Shown in pieces: positions 1-8,886 of a stretch of DNA of 64,000 nt. Each line of letters begins with the position of its first letter. Within the stretch, counting starts at the first letter, position 1. This stretch comes from Leclercia sp. 29361 (GTDB taxonomy: Bacteria > Pseudomonadota > Gammaproteobacteria > Enterobacterales > Enterobacteriaceae). Location of the stretch: assembly GCF_011290365.1 (NCBI RefSeq), contig NZ_CP049786.1, positions 2,542,001 to 2,606,000 of the forward strand, read 5' to 3'. Both the position numbers and the translations under genes were made by a program. The notes under the pieces were generated by a model. That model was not told where the DNA came from. It ran no database searches and saw nothing but the letters and a program-made list of their open reading frames with translations.

Positions 1-15
1 GGGAGGAAACGCCTG

Positions 16-3000
16 ATGTTTTCCCGTTTCTTCGTGCGCCGCCCGGTTTTTGCCTGGGTGATCGCCATTCTGATTATGCTCGCCGGGATGCTGGCGATCC
101 GCTCGCTGCCGGTGGCGCAGTATCCGGACGTCGCCCCGCCGTCGATCAAAATCTCCGCCACCTACACCGGTGCCTCCGCGCAGACGCTGGAGAACAGCGT
201 CACCCAGGTTATCGAGCAGCAGCTGACCGGGCTGGATAACCTGCTCTACTTCAGCTCCACCAGCAGTTCGGACGGGTCGGTGAGCATTAACGTCACCTTC
301 GAGCAGGGAACCGATCCGGACACCGCCCAGGTGCAGGTGCAGAACAAAGTCCAGCAGGCGGAGTCGCGCCTGCCGACCGAGGTGCAGCAGTCCGGCATCA
401 CGGTGGAAAAATCTCAAAGTAACTTCCTGCTGATCATGGGCGTGTATGACAAAACGGACCAGGCCAGCAGTTCGGATATCGCCGACTGGCTGGTGAGTAA
501 TATGCAGGACCCGCTGGCGCGCGTGGAGGGCGTGGGGAGCCTGCAGGTATTTGGCGCAGAATACGCCATGCGCATCTGGCTCGACCCGGCGAAGCTGGCC
601 TCTTACGCGCTGATGCCGTCCGACGTGCAAAGCGCCATTGAAGCGCAGAACGTACAGGTCTCTGCCGGCAAAATCGGCGCACTGCCCTCCTCTAACGCGC
701 AGCAGCTGACCGCCACGGTCCGCGCCCAGTCGCGCCTGCAGACGGTGGAGCAGTTTAAAAACATCATCGTGAAGAGCCAGTCCAACGGCGCGGTGGTGCA
801 CATCAGCGACGTGGCCCGCGTGGAGATGGGCAGCGAAGATTACACCGCTACCGCGAAGCTCAACGGTCATCCGGCCGCGGGTATGGCGGTGATGCTTTCA
901 CCGGGTGCGAACGCGCTCAACACCGCCACGGCGGTGAAAGATAAAATCGCCGAGTTCAAAAAGTCGATGCCGGAAGGCTACGACGTGGCCTACCCGAAAG
1001 ACAGCACCGAGTTCATCAAGATCTCGGTTGAGGATGTGATTCAGACCCTGTTCGAAGCCATCATTTTAGTGGTGGTGGTGATGTATCTGTTCCTGCAGAA
1101 CATCCGCGCGACGCTGATCCCGGCGCTGGCGGTACCGGTGGTTCTGCTGGGCACCTTCGGCGTGCTGGCGCTGTTCGGCTACTCCATCAACACCCTGACG
1201 CTGTTTGCGATGGTGCTGGCGATTGGGCTTTTGGTGGATGACGCCATCGTGGTGGTGGAAAACGTCGAGCGTATTATGCGCGACGAAGGGCTGCCCGCCC
1301 GGGAAGCCACCGAGAAATCGATGGGCGAAATCTCCGGGGCGTTGGTCGCCATTGCGCTGGTGCTCTCGGCGGTGTTCCTGCCGATGGCCTTCTTCGGCGG
1401 CTCCACCGGGGTGATCTACCGTCAGTTCTCGGTCACTATTATCTCGGCGATGTTCCTCTCTGTGGTGGTAGCCCTGACCCTGACGCCCGCGCTCTGCGGC
1501 TCGATTTTGAGCCACACGACCCCGCATAAAAAAGGTTTCTTCGGCGCATTCAACCGCTTCTACAGTAAAACCGAGCACGGGTATCAGAACAAGGTGCTGC
1601 GCGCCCTGCGCCGCTCCGGCGGCATGCTGGTGGTCTACGCCCTGCTCTGCGGCGCGATGGGGCTCGCCATGCTGAAACTGCCGGGCAGCTTCCTGCCAAC
1701 GGAAGATCAGGGCGAAATCATGGTGCAGTACACCCTGCCCGCAGGCGCAACCGCGGTGCGTACCGCCGAGGTCAGCCGTCAGGTGCGCGAGTGGTTCCTC
1801 AACAAAGAGAAAGCCAATACCGACGTGATCTTTACCGTCGAGGGTTTCAGCTTTAGCGGCAGCGGCCAGAATGCCGGGATGGCATTTGTCTCCCTGAAAA
1901 ACTGGTCCGAACGTAAGGGTGACGAAAACACCGCCCAGGCCATTGCCCTGCGCGCCACCCAGGAGCTGAGCACCATCCGCGATGCCACCATCTTTGCCAT
2001 GACGCCACCGGCGGTGGACGGTTTAGGCCAGAGCAATGGCTTCACCTTTGAGCTGATGGCCAGCGGCACCACCGACCGCGACGCCCTGCTGAAGCTGCGT
2101 AACCAGCTGATTGGCGAAGCGAATCAGGATGACTCTCTGCACGCGGTCCGCGCCAACGATCTGCCGCAGATGCCGCAGCTGCAGGTGGATATCGATAACA
2201 ACAAAGCCGTGTCGCTGGGGCTCTCCCTGAGTGACGTCACCAGCACCCTCTCCGGCGCCTGGGGCGGGACCTACGTCAACGACTTTATCGATCGCGGTCG
2301 CGTGAAAAAGGTCTACATCCAGGGCGATAGCGACACCCGCGCCGTGCCGTCGGATCTCAATAAATGGTTTGTGCGCGGCAGCGACAGCACCATGACCCCA
2401 TTCTCCGCCTTCGCCACCACCCGCTGGGAGTATGGCCCGGAAAGTCTGGTGCGCTACAACGGCTCGGCGGCGTATGAAATCCAGGGTGAGAACGCCAGCG
2501 GCGCCAGCTCCGGTACGGCGATGAGCAAAATGGAGCAGTTGGCCAACAACCTGCCGGCGGGCAGCACCTGGGCATGGAGCGGTTTGTCGTTACAGGAAAA
2601 ACTGGCCAGCGGTCAGGCGATGAGCCTATACGCCCTGTCGATCCTGGTGGTGTTCCTCTGTCTGGCGGCGCTGTATGAGAGCTGGTCGGTGCCGATTTCG
2701 GTCACTCTGGTGATCCCGCTTGGAGTGCTGGGTGCGGCCGTGGCCGCCTCCCTGCGCGGCCTGAACAACGATGTCTACTTCCAGGTAGCACTGCTGACCA
2801 CCATCGGCCTGGCGTCGAAAAATGCCATCCTGATCGTGGAGTTTGCCGAGGCCAAAGTCGCCGAAGGCTACTCCCTGACGCGGGCTGCCCTGCGAGCGGC
2901 CCAGACGCGTCTGCGTCCGATCATCATGACCTCGCTGGCGTTTATTGCAGGCGTCACGCCGCTGGCGATTGCTACCGGTGCCGGGGCCAACAGCCGCGTG

Positions 3001-3126
3001 GCGATCGGAACCGGCATCATCGGCGGAACCCTGGCGGCTACGCTGCTGGCGATCTTCTTCGTTCCCTTATTCTTTGTACTGGTGAAACGTCTGTTCTCCG
3101 GTAAGCACGCAAACCGGAGGTCATAA
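16..3126 (+). CDS. eefB: RND multidrug efflux pump inner-membrane transporter (EefB/AcrB-like)
   Basis: This 1036-residue protein is a full-length HAE1-family RND pump. It exports hydrophobic and amphiphilic compounds by proton antiport, in a complex with a periplasmic adaptor and an outer-membrane channel. It starts with the usual first membrane helix (FFVRRPVFAWVIAILIML). The TM4 motif GLLVDDAIVVVENVER holds the two proton-relay aspartates, and a second group of helices follows residue 865. A GGAGG ribosome site precedes the start. The stop overlaps the start of the outer-membrane factor gene (TAATG), so the two are co-translated. The adaptor gene (eefA) would lie left of the window edge. 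Similarity to EefB of Enterobacter/Klebsiella is from memory; AcrB-type pump is certain, the eef name less so. Confidence 0.9.
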   Translation: MFSRFFVRRPVFAWVIAILIMLAGMLAIRSLPVAQYPDVAPPSIKISATYTGASAQTLENSVTQVIEQQLTGLDNLLYFSSTSSSDGSVSINVTFEQGTDPDTAQVQVQNKVQQAESRLPTEVQQSGITVEKSQSNFLLIMGVYDKTDQASSSDIADWLVSNMQDPLARVEGVGSLQVFGAEYAMRIWLDPAKLASYALMPSDVQSAIEAQNVQVSAGKIGALPSSNAQQLTATVRAQSRLQTVEQFKNIIVKSQSNGAVVHISDVARVEMGSEDYTATAKLNGHPAAGMAVMLSPGANALNTATAVKDKIAEFKKSMPEGYDVAYPKDSTEFIKISVEDVIQTLFEAIILVVVVMYLFLQNIRATLIPALAVPVVLLGTFGVLALFGYSINTLTLFAMVLAIGLLVDDAIVVVENVERIMRDEGLPAREATEKSMGEISGALVAIALVLSAVFLPMAFFGGSTGVIYRQFSVTIISAMFLSVVVALTLTPALCGSILSHTTPHKKGFFGAFNRFYSKTEHGYQNKVLRALRRSGGMLVVYALLCGAMGLAMLKLPGSFLPTEDQGEIMVQYTLPAGATAVRTAEVSRQVREWFLNKEKANTDVIFTVEGFSFSGSGQNAGMAFVSLKNWSERKGDENTAQAIALRATQELSTIRDATIFAMTPPAVDGLGQSNGFTFELMASGTTDRDALLKLRNQLIGEANQDDSLHAVRANDLPQMPQLQVDIDNNKAVSLGLSLSDVTSTLSGAWGGTYVNDFIDRGRVKKVYIQGDSDTRAVPSDLNKWFVRGSDSTMTPFSAFATTRWEYGPESLVRYNGSAAYEIQGENASGASSGTAMSKMEQLANNLPAGSTWAWSGLSLQEKLASGQAMSLYALSILVVFLCLAALYESWSVPISVTLVIPLGVLGAAVAASLRGLNNDVYFQVALLTTIGLASKNAILIVEFAEAKVAEGYSLTRAALRAAQTRLRPIIMTSLAFIAGVTPLAIATGAGANSRVAIGTGIIGGTLAATLLAIFFVPLFFVLVKRLFSGKHANRRS

Positions 3127-4490
3127 TGTTTCGTGTATCTGTTTTAGTCTTAGCCCTGCTGAGCGCAGGCTGCGTGTCGTTAGACCCGACGTATCAGCGC
3201 CCGGACGCCCCCGTCCCGGCCACCCTGCCCGGCGCACACGGCGAAGCCACCGCCGTGGTGAGCCAGTGGCAGCAGGTGATGAACGATGCACGCCTGAAAG
3301 GCGTGGTGACGATGGCGCTCAACAGCAACCGCGACCTGCAAAAAGCGATTGCCGATATCGACGCCGCCCGCGCCCAGTACGGCGAAACGCGATCGTCCCT
3401 GTTCCCGACGGTGGACGCGGAGCTGAGCCACACCCGCAGCCGCACGCTGGCAAGCGGCGTCGCGACCAGCGATGAAGCCAACGGCGCGGTATCCAGCTTC
3501 GAGCTGGATCTGTTTGGCCGCAACCAGAGCCTGTCGCGCGCGGCGCGCGAAACCTGGCTCGCCAGCGAGTTCACCGCGCAGAATACGCGCCTGACGCTGG
3601 TTAGCGAGCTGACCACCGCCTGGGTGACGCTGGCGGCCGATAACAGCAACCTGGCGCTGGCAAAATCAACGATGGAGAGCGCGGCGAACTCGCTCAAGAT
3701 TGTGAAGCGCCAGCAGGCGGTCGGCGTGGCGGCGGCCACGGACGTCAGCTCTGCGATGGCGGTTTATCAGCAGGCACGCGCCAGCGTGGCAAGCTATCAG
3801 ACGCTGGTGATGCAGGACAAAAATGCCCTCAATCTGCTGGCGGGCGACACGGTGCCGGACAACCTGCTGCCCGGCACGCTGGAAAGCCTGAGCGATAACG
3901 CCATCACGCTGATCCCGGCGGGCGTCAGCTCCAGCACGCTGCTGCGTCGCCCGGATATTCAGGAGGCCGAACATAACCTGCTGAGCGCCAACGCCAATAT
4001 TGGCGCGGCACGCGCTAACTTCTTCCCGACGATTTCGCTCACCGCCAGCGCGGGCGTCGGCAGCGATTCGCTCTCGTCCCTGTTCAGCCACGGCATGAAG
4101 GTCTGGTCATTCGCGCCGTCCATCACCCTGCCGCTGTTCAGCGGCGGGAACAACATGGCACAACTGCGTTATGCGGAAGCGGAGAAGAAGGGGCTGATCG
4201 CCACCTATGAGAAGACCATCCAGAGCGCGTTTAAGGACGTGGCCGACGCGCTGGCCCGTCGTGAAACCCTGAGCGAGCAGCTGGATGCCCAGCGCGAATA
4301 TGTCGCGGCGGAGCAAAAAACGCTGGATGTGGCAACGCGCAGCTATCAGGCAGGCGTGGGGGATTATCTGACGGTACTTACCGCGCGGCGGTCGCTATGG
4401 TCGGCTCAGGAGTCGCTGATCGCGTTACAACAAACCGACCTGGAAAACCGTATCACCCTGTGGCAGTCGCTCGGTGGCGGTATTCAGTAA
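3126..4490 (+). CDS. eefC: Outer-membrane factor lipoprotein of the RND pump (EefC/OprM-like)
   Basis: This 454-residue TolC-superfamily protein is the outer-membrane channel partner of the preceding RND pump. A lipoprotein signal ends in the lipobox LSAGC, with the acylated cysteine at about residue 16. Two OEP repeats follow, with the typical RRPDI motif in the middle (LLRRPDIQEAEHNL) and long helical stretches that would form the periplasmic tunnel. Its start codon overlaps the pump stop codon by one base, so it is the last gene of the eefABC-type operon. A REP-like hairpin directly follows the stop. Confidence 0.88.
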   Translation: MFRVSVLVLALLSAGCVSLDPTYQRPDAPVPATLPGAHGEATAVVSQWQQVMNDARLKGVVTMALNSNRDLQKAIADIDAARAQYGETRSSLFPTVDAELSHTRSRTLASGVATSDEANGAVSSFELDLFGRNQSLSRAARETWLASEFTAQNTRLTLVSELTTAWVTLAADNSNLALAKSTMESAANSLKIVKRQQAVGVAAATDVSSAMAVYQQARASVASYQTLVMQDKNALNLLAGDTVPDNLLPGTLESLSDNAITLIPAGVSSSTLLRRPDIQEAEHNLLSANANIGAARANFFPTISLTASAGVGSDSLSSLFSHGMKVWSFAPSITLPLFSGGNNMAQLRYAEAEKKGLIATYEKTIQSAFKDVADALARRETLSEQLDAQREYVAAEQKTLDVATRSYQAGVGDYLTVLTARRSLWSAQESLIALQQTDLENRITLWQSLGGGIQ

Positions 4491-4498
4491 CACCTTTT

Positions 4499-4525
4499 GC
4501 CGGGCGGCGCGTGGCTTGCCCGGCC
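4499..4525. repeat. REP-like palindrome after eefC
   Basis: A GC-rich inverted repeat (GCCGGGC ... GCCCGGC) of the enterobacterial REP type lies between the convergent ends of eefC and the ene-reductase gene. Such elements commonly stabilise mRNA 3' ends. Confidence 0.6.
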
Positions 4526-4537
4526 AGGGATTTACTC

Positions 4538-5635
4538 TCACCCAGGAAGTTCGGCATCTTTGATATCGGCTATGGGCCCCAGAATGGCGCTATCAAATTC
4601 ACGTACCGCTTCACCGGCAGCCACGCGTTCAGGCCAGTCATGGTTCGCAAGCGCGCCGCGGCCAAGTGAAATGAGATCCGCTCCCATATCCATAACCTGC
4701 TGTGCCCGGGATACATCATGCAGACTCCCGTTAGCCATAATGGTTAACCGCGGCGCATATTTCCGTGCCAGCTCAACCAGTGAGCGTGGGTTCTCAGGGA
4801 ATGCTGGCTGCCATGCTTCAAACTCAGTCAGATGCAGATAATCAATCCCGGACTCAGCGAGCAACGTAAATACGACTCGCGCATCGTCTTCACCGTTCGC
4901 CCATTTATGGAAGAAGTCATTCACTTTTCCCTGCGAGATGCGAATACCCACCGGGATCGCCTGACCTACACGCTTTCTGACAGCCTTGATAACCTCAAGA
5001 CTCAGGCGCAGACGTCCTGCAATGTCTCCGCCCCAGTAGTCAGTACGCTGGTTGGTGTAATCCGTAAAAAATTGATCAAGCAGGTAACCATTTGCGCCAT
5101 GGATCTCCACGCCATCAAAGCCCGCGTCGAAAACAGCATAGGATGCGGCATCGGCAAAGCTATCAATAATGCTCTGAATCTCTTCTTCATTGAGTTCTCG
5201 TGGAACGGGATATTCACCTTCCCCACGATAAAACGTCATTTGTTTGCCAACAGGGCGAACGGCACTGGGACCAACGGTCCCGTCCAGAAAATGGTTCCCC
5301 TGAGAAAGCGCGCCAGAATGCTGGATTTGAGCAAAAATCCGGCCATTCTGTTGATGGACGGCGTCAGTAATCTTGCGCCAGCCCGCAACCTGTTCCGGGC
5401 TGGTCAATCCCGCCTGAAAGGCATACGTCTGGGACCAGGCTTTATCAATATAAATCCCTTCCGATATCACCAGGCCGAAACCGCCACGGGCAAAATCTTC
5501 GTAATAGGTCTTCATGCGCTCACCGGCTATGCCCTCTTCTGACGCTGTTACGCGGGTCATTGGGGCGACCGCGAGGCGGTTTTTTAAGGCGACGTTCCCG
5601 ATATGACCGGGCGTGAATAAGGACAATGTCTTCAT
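4538..5635 (-). CDS. Old yellow enzyme-family NADH:flavin oxidoreductase
   Basis: This 365-residue TIM-barrel FMN enzyme belongs to the old yellow enzyme family, which reduces activated C=C bonds, nitro compounds or enones using NAD(P)H. Visible motifs are the N-terminal LKNRLAVAPMTR, QIQHSGALS, and the substrate-binding H-x-x-N pair in EIHGANGYLLDQFF, followed by TNQRTDYWGG, which is typical of the NemA/OYE group. The C-terminal MGADLISLGRGALANHDWP binds the FMN phosphate. The gene is divergent from a LysR regulator 143 bp away, which probably controls it. The physiological substrate is not evident. Confidence 0.85.
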   Translation of the reverse strand: MKTLSLFTPGHIGNVALKNRLAVAPMTRVTASEEGIAGERMKTYYEDFARGGFGLVISEGIYIDKAWSQTYAFQAGLTSPEQVAGWRKITDAVHQQNGRIFAQIQHSGALSQGNHFLDGTVGPSAVRPVGKQMTFYRGEGEYPVPRELNEEEIQSIIDSFADAASYAVFDAGFDGVEIHGANGYLLDQFFTDYTNQRTDYWGGDIAGRLRLSLEVIKAVRKRVGQAIPVGIRISQGKVNDFFHKWANGEDDARVVFTLLAESGIDYLHLTEFEAWQPAFPENPRSLVELARKYAPRLTIMANGSLHDVSRAQQVMDMGADLISLGRGALANHDWPERVAAGEAVREFDSAILGPIADIKDAELPG

Positions 5636-5666
5636 GGGTTTTCCTGAACAGGTTTAAATCATAAAG

Positions 5667-5682
5667 ACAATATAATGATTGT
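5667..5682. promoter_or_regulatory. ACAAT-N6-ATTGT palindrome between ene-reductase and LysR genes
   Basis: An inverted repeat ACAAT-ATAATG-ATTGT sits about 32 bp upstream of the ene-reductase start, in the divergent promoter region. It fits the T-N11-A shape of LysR-type sites. A TATAAT hexamer for the rightward gene occurs at 5734-5739. Assignment as an operator is inference. Confidence 0.4.
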
Positions 5683-5778
5683 ATGCAAGGCCATAAACAG
5701 ACCAAAATGATAAGGCTGTATAACGATTTTAGTTATAATGTGGTTTTTTTATTTTGTGTTTCCGCTACCGGAGTCGCC

Positions 5779-6651
5779 ATGAATTTACAGGATGTGTCCC
5801 TCTTTCTGGTTATCACCGAAATGCGCAGCCTGACACAGGCGGCGAAACGGCAGGGTATTTCAGCGATGGCCGTTTCAAGACGACTCGCCTCGCTTGAGCA
5901 GGCGCTCGGAACGCGCCTTTTACAAAGAACCACCCGTTCGGTGTCGTTAACTCAGGAGGGTATGGAGTTTATCCCTTATGCCCGGGCGCTCATTGATGCG
6001 GAGACCGGCGCCAGGGCATTGTTCTCGCCATCAACGCAAGGGGCTTCAGGGTTACTGCGGATAACAGCCCCCTCGGGCTTCGGGCGGCGTAATATTTTGC
6101 CGCTGGTCCCTGAACTTCTCTCAGAGAATCCGGAGCTCAGCATCGACCTGCAGTTAAGCGAAGACGTGGTTGATATCGTTGGCAGAGGTATCGACGTTGC
6201 TATCCGTATTGCACCGCTGAAGGACTCGACCCTTATCGCGCGCAAAATCACCGATAATCCACGGATCATTTGTGCTTCACCCGCCTATCTGACCGCGAAG
6301 GGTAAGCCTGTGACGGTGGAGGATTTAACGCAGCATAACTGTCTGAGACTCAGTAGCGTACCGCAATGGATCCTCGAGCGTGATGGCGATATTCTGCGCG
6401 TCGGCGTTGAGGGTCGTTTCAGTTCAGATAATGTGGAAGGTGTCAGAGAGATGTGTGTTCTGGGGTTGGGTATCGCGCAATTAACTCGCTGGGATGTCAT
6501 GCAAGAGATTCAGGAAGGCACGCTGGTTGAAATTGAATTATCTGATGCCCGTCCTCAGGATCTATCCGTGTGGGCCGTTTTACCGACAACACGTTACCTT
6601 CCCCTCCGGGTGAGTACTTTTATTGATAAATTAAAATTCTCCCTGACGTGA
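5779..6651 (+). CDS. LysR-family transcriptional regulator
   Basis: This 290-residue LysR regulator has an N-terminal winged helix-turn-helix (MNLQDVSLFLVITEMRSLT, residues 1-60) and a PBP2-type effector domain of the CrgA-like group. I place the start at 5779, not at the upstream in-frame ATG, because GGAG precedes it and LysR homology begins exactly there. The 96 bp excluded are AT-rich and contain a TATAAT hexamer. It is divergent from the flavin ene-reductase gene, the usual layout for a LysR regulator of a quinone- or enone-reducing enzyme. The inducer is unknown. Confidence 0.85.
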   Translation: MNLQDVSLFLVITEMRSLTQAAKRQGISAMAVSRRLASLEQALGTRLLQRTTRSVSLTQEGMEFIPYARALIDAETGARALFSPSTQGASGLLRITAPSGFGRRNILPLVPELLSENPELSIDLQLSEDVVDIVGRGIDVAIRIAPLKDSTLIARKITDNPRIICASPAYLTAKGKPVTVEDLTQHNCLRLSSVPQWILERDGDILRVGVEGRFSSDNVEGVREMCVLGLGIAQLTRWDVMQEIQEGTLVEIELSDARPQDLSVWAVLPTTRYLPLRVSTFIDKLKFSLT

Positions 6652-6659
6652 TCCTCCTC

Positions 6660-6689
6660 CGGGATCGCGTGATACTCGTCCCGGGCGGT
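6660..6689. terminator. Possible hairpin between convergent LysR and GNAT genes
   Basis: CCGGGA and TCCCGG arms enclose a 14-16 nt loop between two convergent genes. There is no clean T-run on either side, so factor-independent termination is uncertain. Confidence 0.3.
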
Positions 6690-6694
6690 TTAAA

Positions 6695-7186
6695 TCAGAG
6701 CATCATCATCATTTCATGCCACGCCATCCCGCCGTGATCGGACGCCGACGGCTTGATATAGCGGTAGCCAAAATGGGCATACAGATCGACGTGGCGATCT
6801 TTGCACATCAGGTGAATTGTCTTTTTGTTCATCGCCTTCAGGCGTGACACGAACTCACGCATCAGCAGCGACGAGTAGCCTTTCCCCTGATAATCCGGGT
6901 GAACCACCACGGACATGATCACTGCGTTTGGCGCATCCGGATCGTGGCCCACCAGCTCTTTAAACTCCTCGTCGGACATCACCACTTCCCATGCACAGCC
7001 CGCATTAATGAATCCGATGACATTGCCCTCCAGCTCCATACAGAGGAAGCCTTCCGGATAGCGGTGAATGCGGGTGGCAATTTTTTCGCGCGTTGCCGCT
7101 TCATCCCCTTCATAGGAAGTCATTTCAATTTCATAGCAACGATCGACGTCAGCTGGGGTTGCCTGTCGGAATACGGGAGTGGTCAT
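6695..7186 (-). CDS. GNAT-family N-acetyltransferase
   Basis: This 163-residue GNAT acetyltransferase transfers acetyl from acetyl-CoA to an amine. The acetyl-CoA pyrophosphate loop is seen in VVHPDYQGKGYSSLLMREF (Q-x-x-G-x-G type) at about residue 95-112. The C-terminal YAHFGYR motif is also typical. The substrate cannot be told from sequence; the arrangement resembles arylalkylamine-type acetyltransferases, but this is only a resemblance. The gene is divergent from a second LysR regulator across a strong tandem palindrome, so that regulator may control it. Confidence 0.8.
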   Translation of the reverse strand: MTTPVFRQATPADVDRCYEIEMTSYEGDEAATREKIATRIHRYPEGFLCMELEGNVIGFINAGCAWEVVMSDEEFKELVGHDPDAPNAVIMSVVVHPDYQGKGYSSLLMREFVSRLKAMNKKTIHLMCKDRHVDLYAHFGYRYIKPSASDHGGMAWHEMMMML

Positions 7187-7245
7187 GTTTTTGCCTTTTC
7201 ATTATTTTGTGGGCGACAGGTTACTTTGTTCCTGGCATGTTTGCG

Positions 7246-7282
7246 CTGCATGTTATGCAATAATTAACTGCATAACATGCAG
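7246..7282. promoter_or_regulatory. Tandem palindromic operator (two GCAT-N3-ATGC sites)
   Basis: Two copies of GCAT-GTT-ATGC / GCAT-AAC-ATGC lie at 7248-7258 and 7270-7280, with centres 22 bp apart (two helical turns). Together they form a perfect 14-bp inverted repeat (7246-7259 and 7269-7282). The site lies between the divergent GNAT and LysR genes, just upstream of the LysR start. It is probably the binding site of that LysR protein. Confidence 0.65.
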
Positions 7283-7303
7283 TTAACCGAATTCAGGAAA
7301 AAC

Positions 7304-8242
7304 ATGTACTCGCCCTTACGTAAGATCGACATGAATCTGCTGCTGGTCTTCGACTCTCTCTACCGTCACGGCAGCGTAACGGATGCCGCCAATGAGCTGG
7401 CCCTTAGCCCTTCGGCGCTGAGTCATGCCCTGAATCGCCTGCGAATGGCGCTTGAGGATCAACTGTTCGTGCGTACCGGCGGCCGGATGGTGCCCACCGC
7501 CAGAGCGGAGAGCATCGCGGCGAAGGTTTCCGCGGCGTTAGGCAGCCTCTCTTCCTGCCTGCACGAGCCCGGGCACTTCGAGGCGGGAAAAAGCCGGGAG
7601 ACATTCACCTTTGCCGCAACGGACTACACCGCCGCGGTGATCTTGCCCGCGCTGGTGGCGCGCGTAAACCGGCTGGCACCGGGCATCACCATTAAGATTG
7701 TCTATTCGCGGGATTTTAATGCCGACGACGATCTGCTGTCAGGTAAGGTCGACTTCGCCCTGGGTTTCGAAGAGGAGCAAAAACCCCCCCGGCGCGGCAT
7801 CGAATCCATGACCTGTTTTACCGATGATTATGTGGTTGCCGTGCGCCATGGTCACCCGGATATTCAGGATTCACTGACGCAGGAGCATTATCTGAGTGCC
7901 GGGCATGTGGTGGTGCGGCCGTGGATGGAAACTCGCGGGATGATCGATCGTTATCTGGAAAGTCAGCAGGTCCGCCGTCGGATCGTTGTTGAACTGCCCA
8001 GCCTGATGATCGCCCCGCTTATTGTCTCCCGCTCCGATCTGGTGATCACCCTGCCGAAAAGAGGTATAGCGTCGGTCTTTGATATGAAAGATCTGGTGGT
8101 TTTTGCTCCCCCCTTCCCGACACCGCAGTACACCCTGAAGGCGTATTACAGTCCTGCGCTGGGTAACTCACCCGGGCATCTGTGGATGAGGGAGCAAATT
8201 TTAGCGATATGCGATGGGCAAGAGCCGTTGCATGCAGGCTAA
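7304..8242 (+). CDS. LysR-family transcriptional regulator (NodD/NahR-like group)
   Basis: This 312-residue LysR protein has the N-terminal HTH ([22 protein letters not shown]) followed by a PBP2-type effector domain, as in NodD/NahR/LinR-type regulators. I choose 7304 as start because AGGA lies 5 nt upstream. The in-frame ATG at 7277 falls inside the palindromic operator and has no ribosome site. It is divergent from the GNAT acetyltransferase gene. Its stop overlaps the stop of the convergent umuD by 3-4 bases. The effector is unknown. Confidence 0.85.
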   Translation: MYSPLRKIDMNLLLVFDSLYRHGSVTDAANELALSPSALSHALNRLRMALEDQLFVRTGGRMVPTARAESIAAKVSAALGSLSSCLHEPGHFEAGKSRETFTFAATDYTAAVILPALVARVNRLAPGITIKIVYSRDFNADDDLLSGKVDFALGFEEEQKPPRRGIESMTCFTDDYVVAVRHGHPDIQDSLTQEHYLSAGHVVVRPWMETRGMIDRYLESQQVRRRIVVELPSLMIAPLIVSRSDLVITLPKRGIASVFDMKDLVVFAPPFPTPQYTLKAYYSPALGNSPGHLWMREQILAICDGQEPLHAG

Positions 8243-8658
8243 TCCGCCGATTTGACGATATAGGTCACCACGCCAAAAATATCGAGCGAATCTTCGCTGC
8301 TCACGACAATCGGTGAATAGGCGCTGTTCATCGGGTTAAGCTGCACCCGGGGTCTGAGCTGGAGGCGCTTTACCGTAAACTCCCCCTCCACCGCGGCGAT
8401 CACAATATCTCCGTGCTGCGCCGTTCTGCCGCTGTCGACAATCAGCAGATCGCCGTCGCCAATGCCGGCATCAATCATTGAATCCCCGGCGGCTTTTACG
8501 AAATAGGTTGAGCTGGGGTGCTGGATCAGCAATTTGTTCAGGTCGATACGCTGTTCCACGTAGTCCTGCGCCGGACTGGGGAAGCCGCACTGCACGACAT
8601 CGCTGAAAAGGGGTAGCGCGATCACCTCGCGCAATGCTGCAAGTTGGTAAAACACCAT
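8239..8658 (-). CDS. umuD: UmuD, S24-family autocleaving SOS mutagenesis protein
   Basis: This 139-residue protein has the length and sequence of E. coli UmuD. The autocleavage bond Cys24-Gly25 is in VQCGFPSP. The catalytic Ser60 (GDSMIDAG) and Lys97 (EFTVKRLQL) are both present, so it should self-cleave to UmuD' after RecA stimulation. The start is at [11 protein letters not shown], because the upstream in-frame extension runs through the LexA box and matches nothing in UmuD. The usual partner umuC (Pol V catalytic subunit) is absent: the gene abuts the stop of the convergent LysR gene. UmuD here is an orphan that could pair with an UmuC encoded elsewhere or modulate other polymerases. Confidence 0.93.
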   Translation of the reverse strand: MVFYQLAALREVIALPLFSDVVQCGFPSPAQDYVEQRIDLNKLLIQHPSSTYFVKAAGDSMIDAGIGDGDLLIVDSGRTAQHGDIVIAAVEGEFTVKRLQLRPRVQLNPMNSAYSPIVVSSEDSLDIFGVVTYIVKSAD

Positions 8659-8673
8659 GATTCGTTCCTCGAA

Positions 8674-8693
8674 TACTGTTTTTATATACAGTA
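8674..8693 (-). promoter_or_regulatory. LexA (SOS) box upstream of umuD
   Basis: TACTGTTTTTATATACAGTA matches the LexA consensus TACTG(TA)5CAGTA with intact CTG/CAG ends and the correct spacing. It lies 16-35 bp before the umuD start codon, where it would cover the promoter. umuD is therefore predicted to be repressed by LexA and induced by DNA damage. Confidence 0.9.
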
Positions 8694-8812
8694 GTCGTAG
8701 CGAGGGGCGCAGGCAAGTCATGGGGCAGCGGCAGCTGTTTATTGCTTAACCGCTTCGCTTATAAGTGATTAATGTGTTTAACAATATTGATTTTGTAAAT
8801 ATTTCAGGACGT

Positions 8813-8871
8813 TGCATGGAGGTATCCCCTCACCTGCATGAACGGGACGGCTCCATGCACCTTAGTTTTTT
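8813..8871 (+). other. Long hairpin with T-run; possible small RNA end or terminator
   Basis: TGCATGGAG (8813-8821) and CTCCATGCA (8851-8859) form a perfect 9-bp stem around a 29-nt loop, followed by a T6 run (8866-8871) on the plus strand. No plus-strand gene ends just upstream: umuD runs the other way. It could close an unrecognised small transcript from 8700-8800, or be a remnant. I do not recognise it. Confidence 0.35.
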
Positions 8872-8886
8872 GCTTCTACTGCGCTG

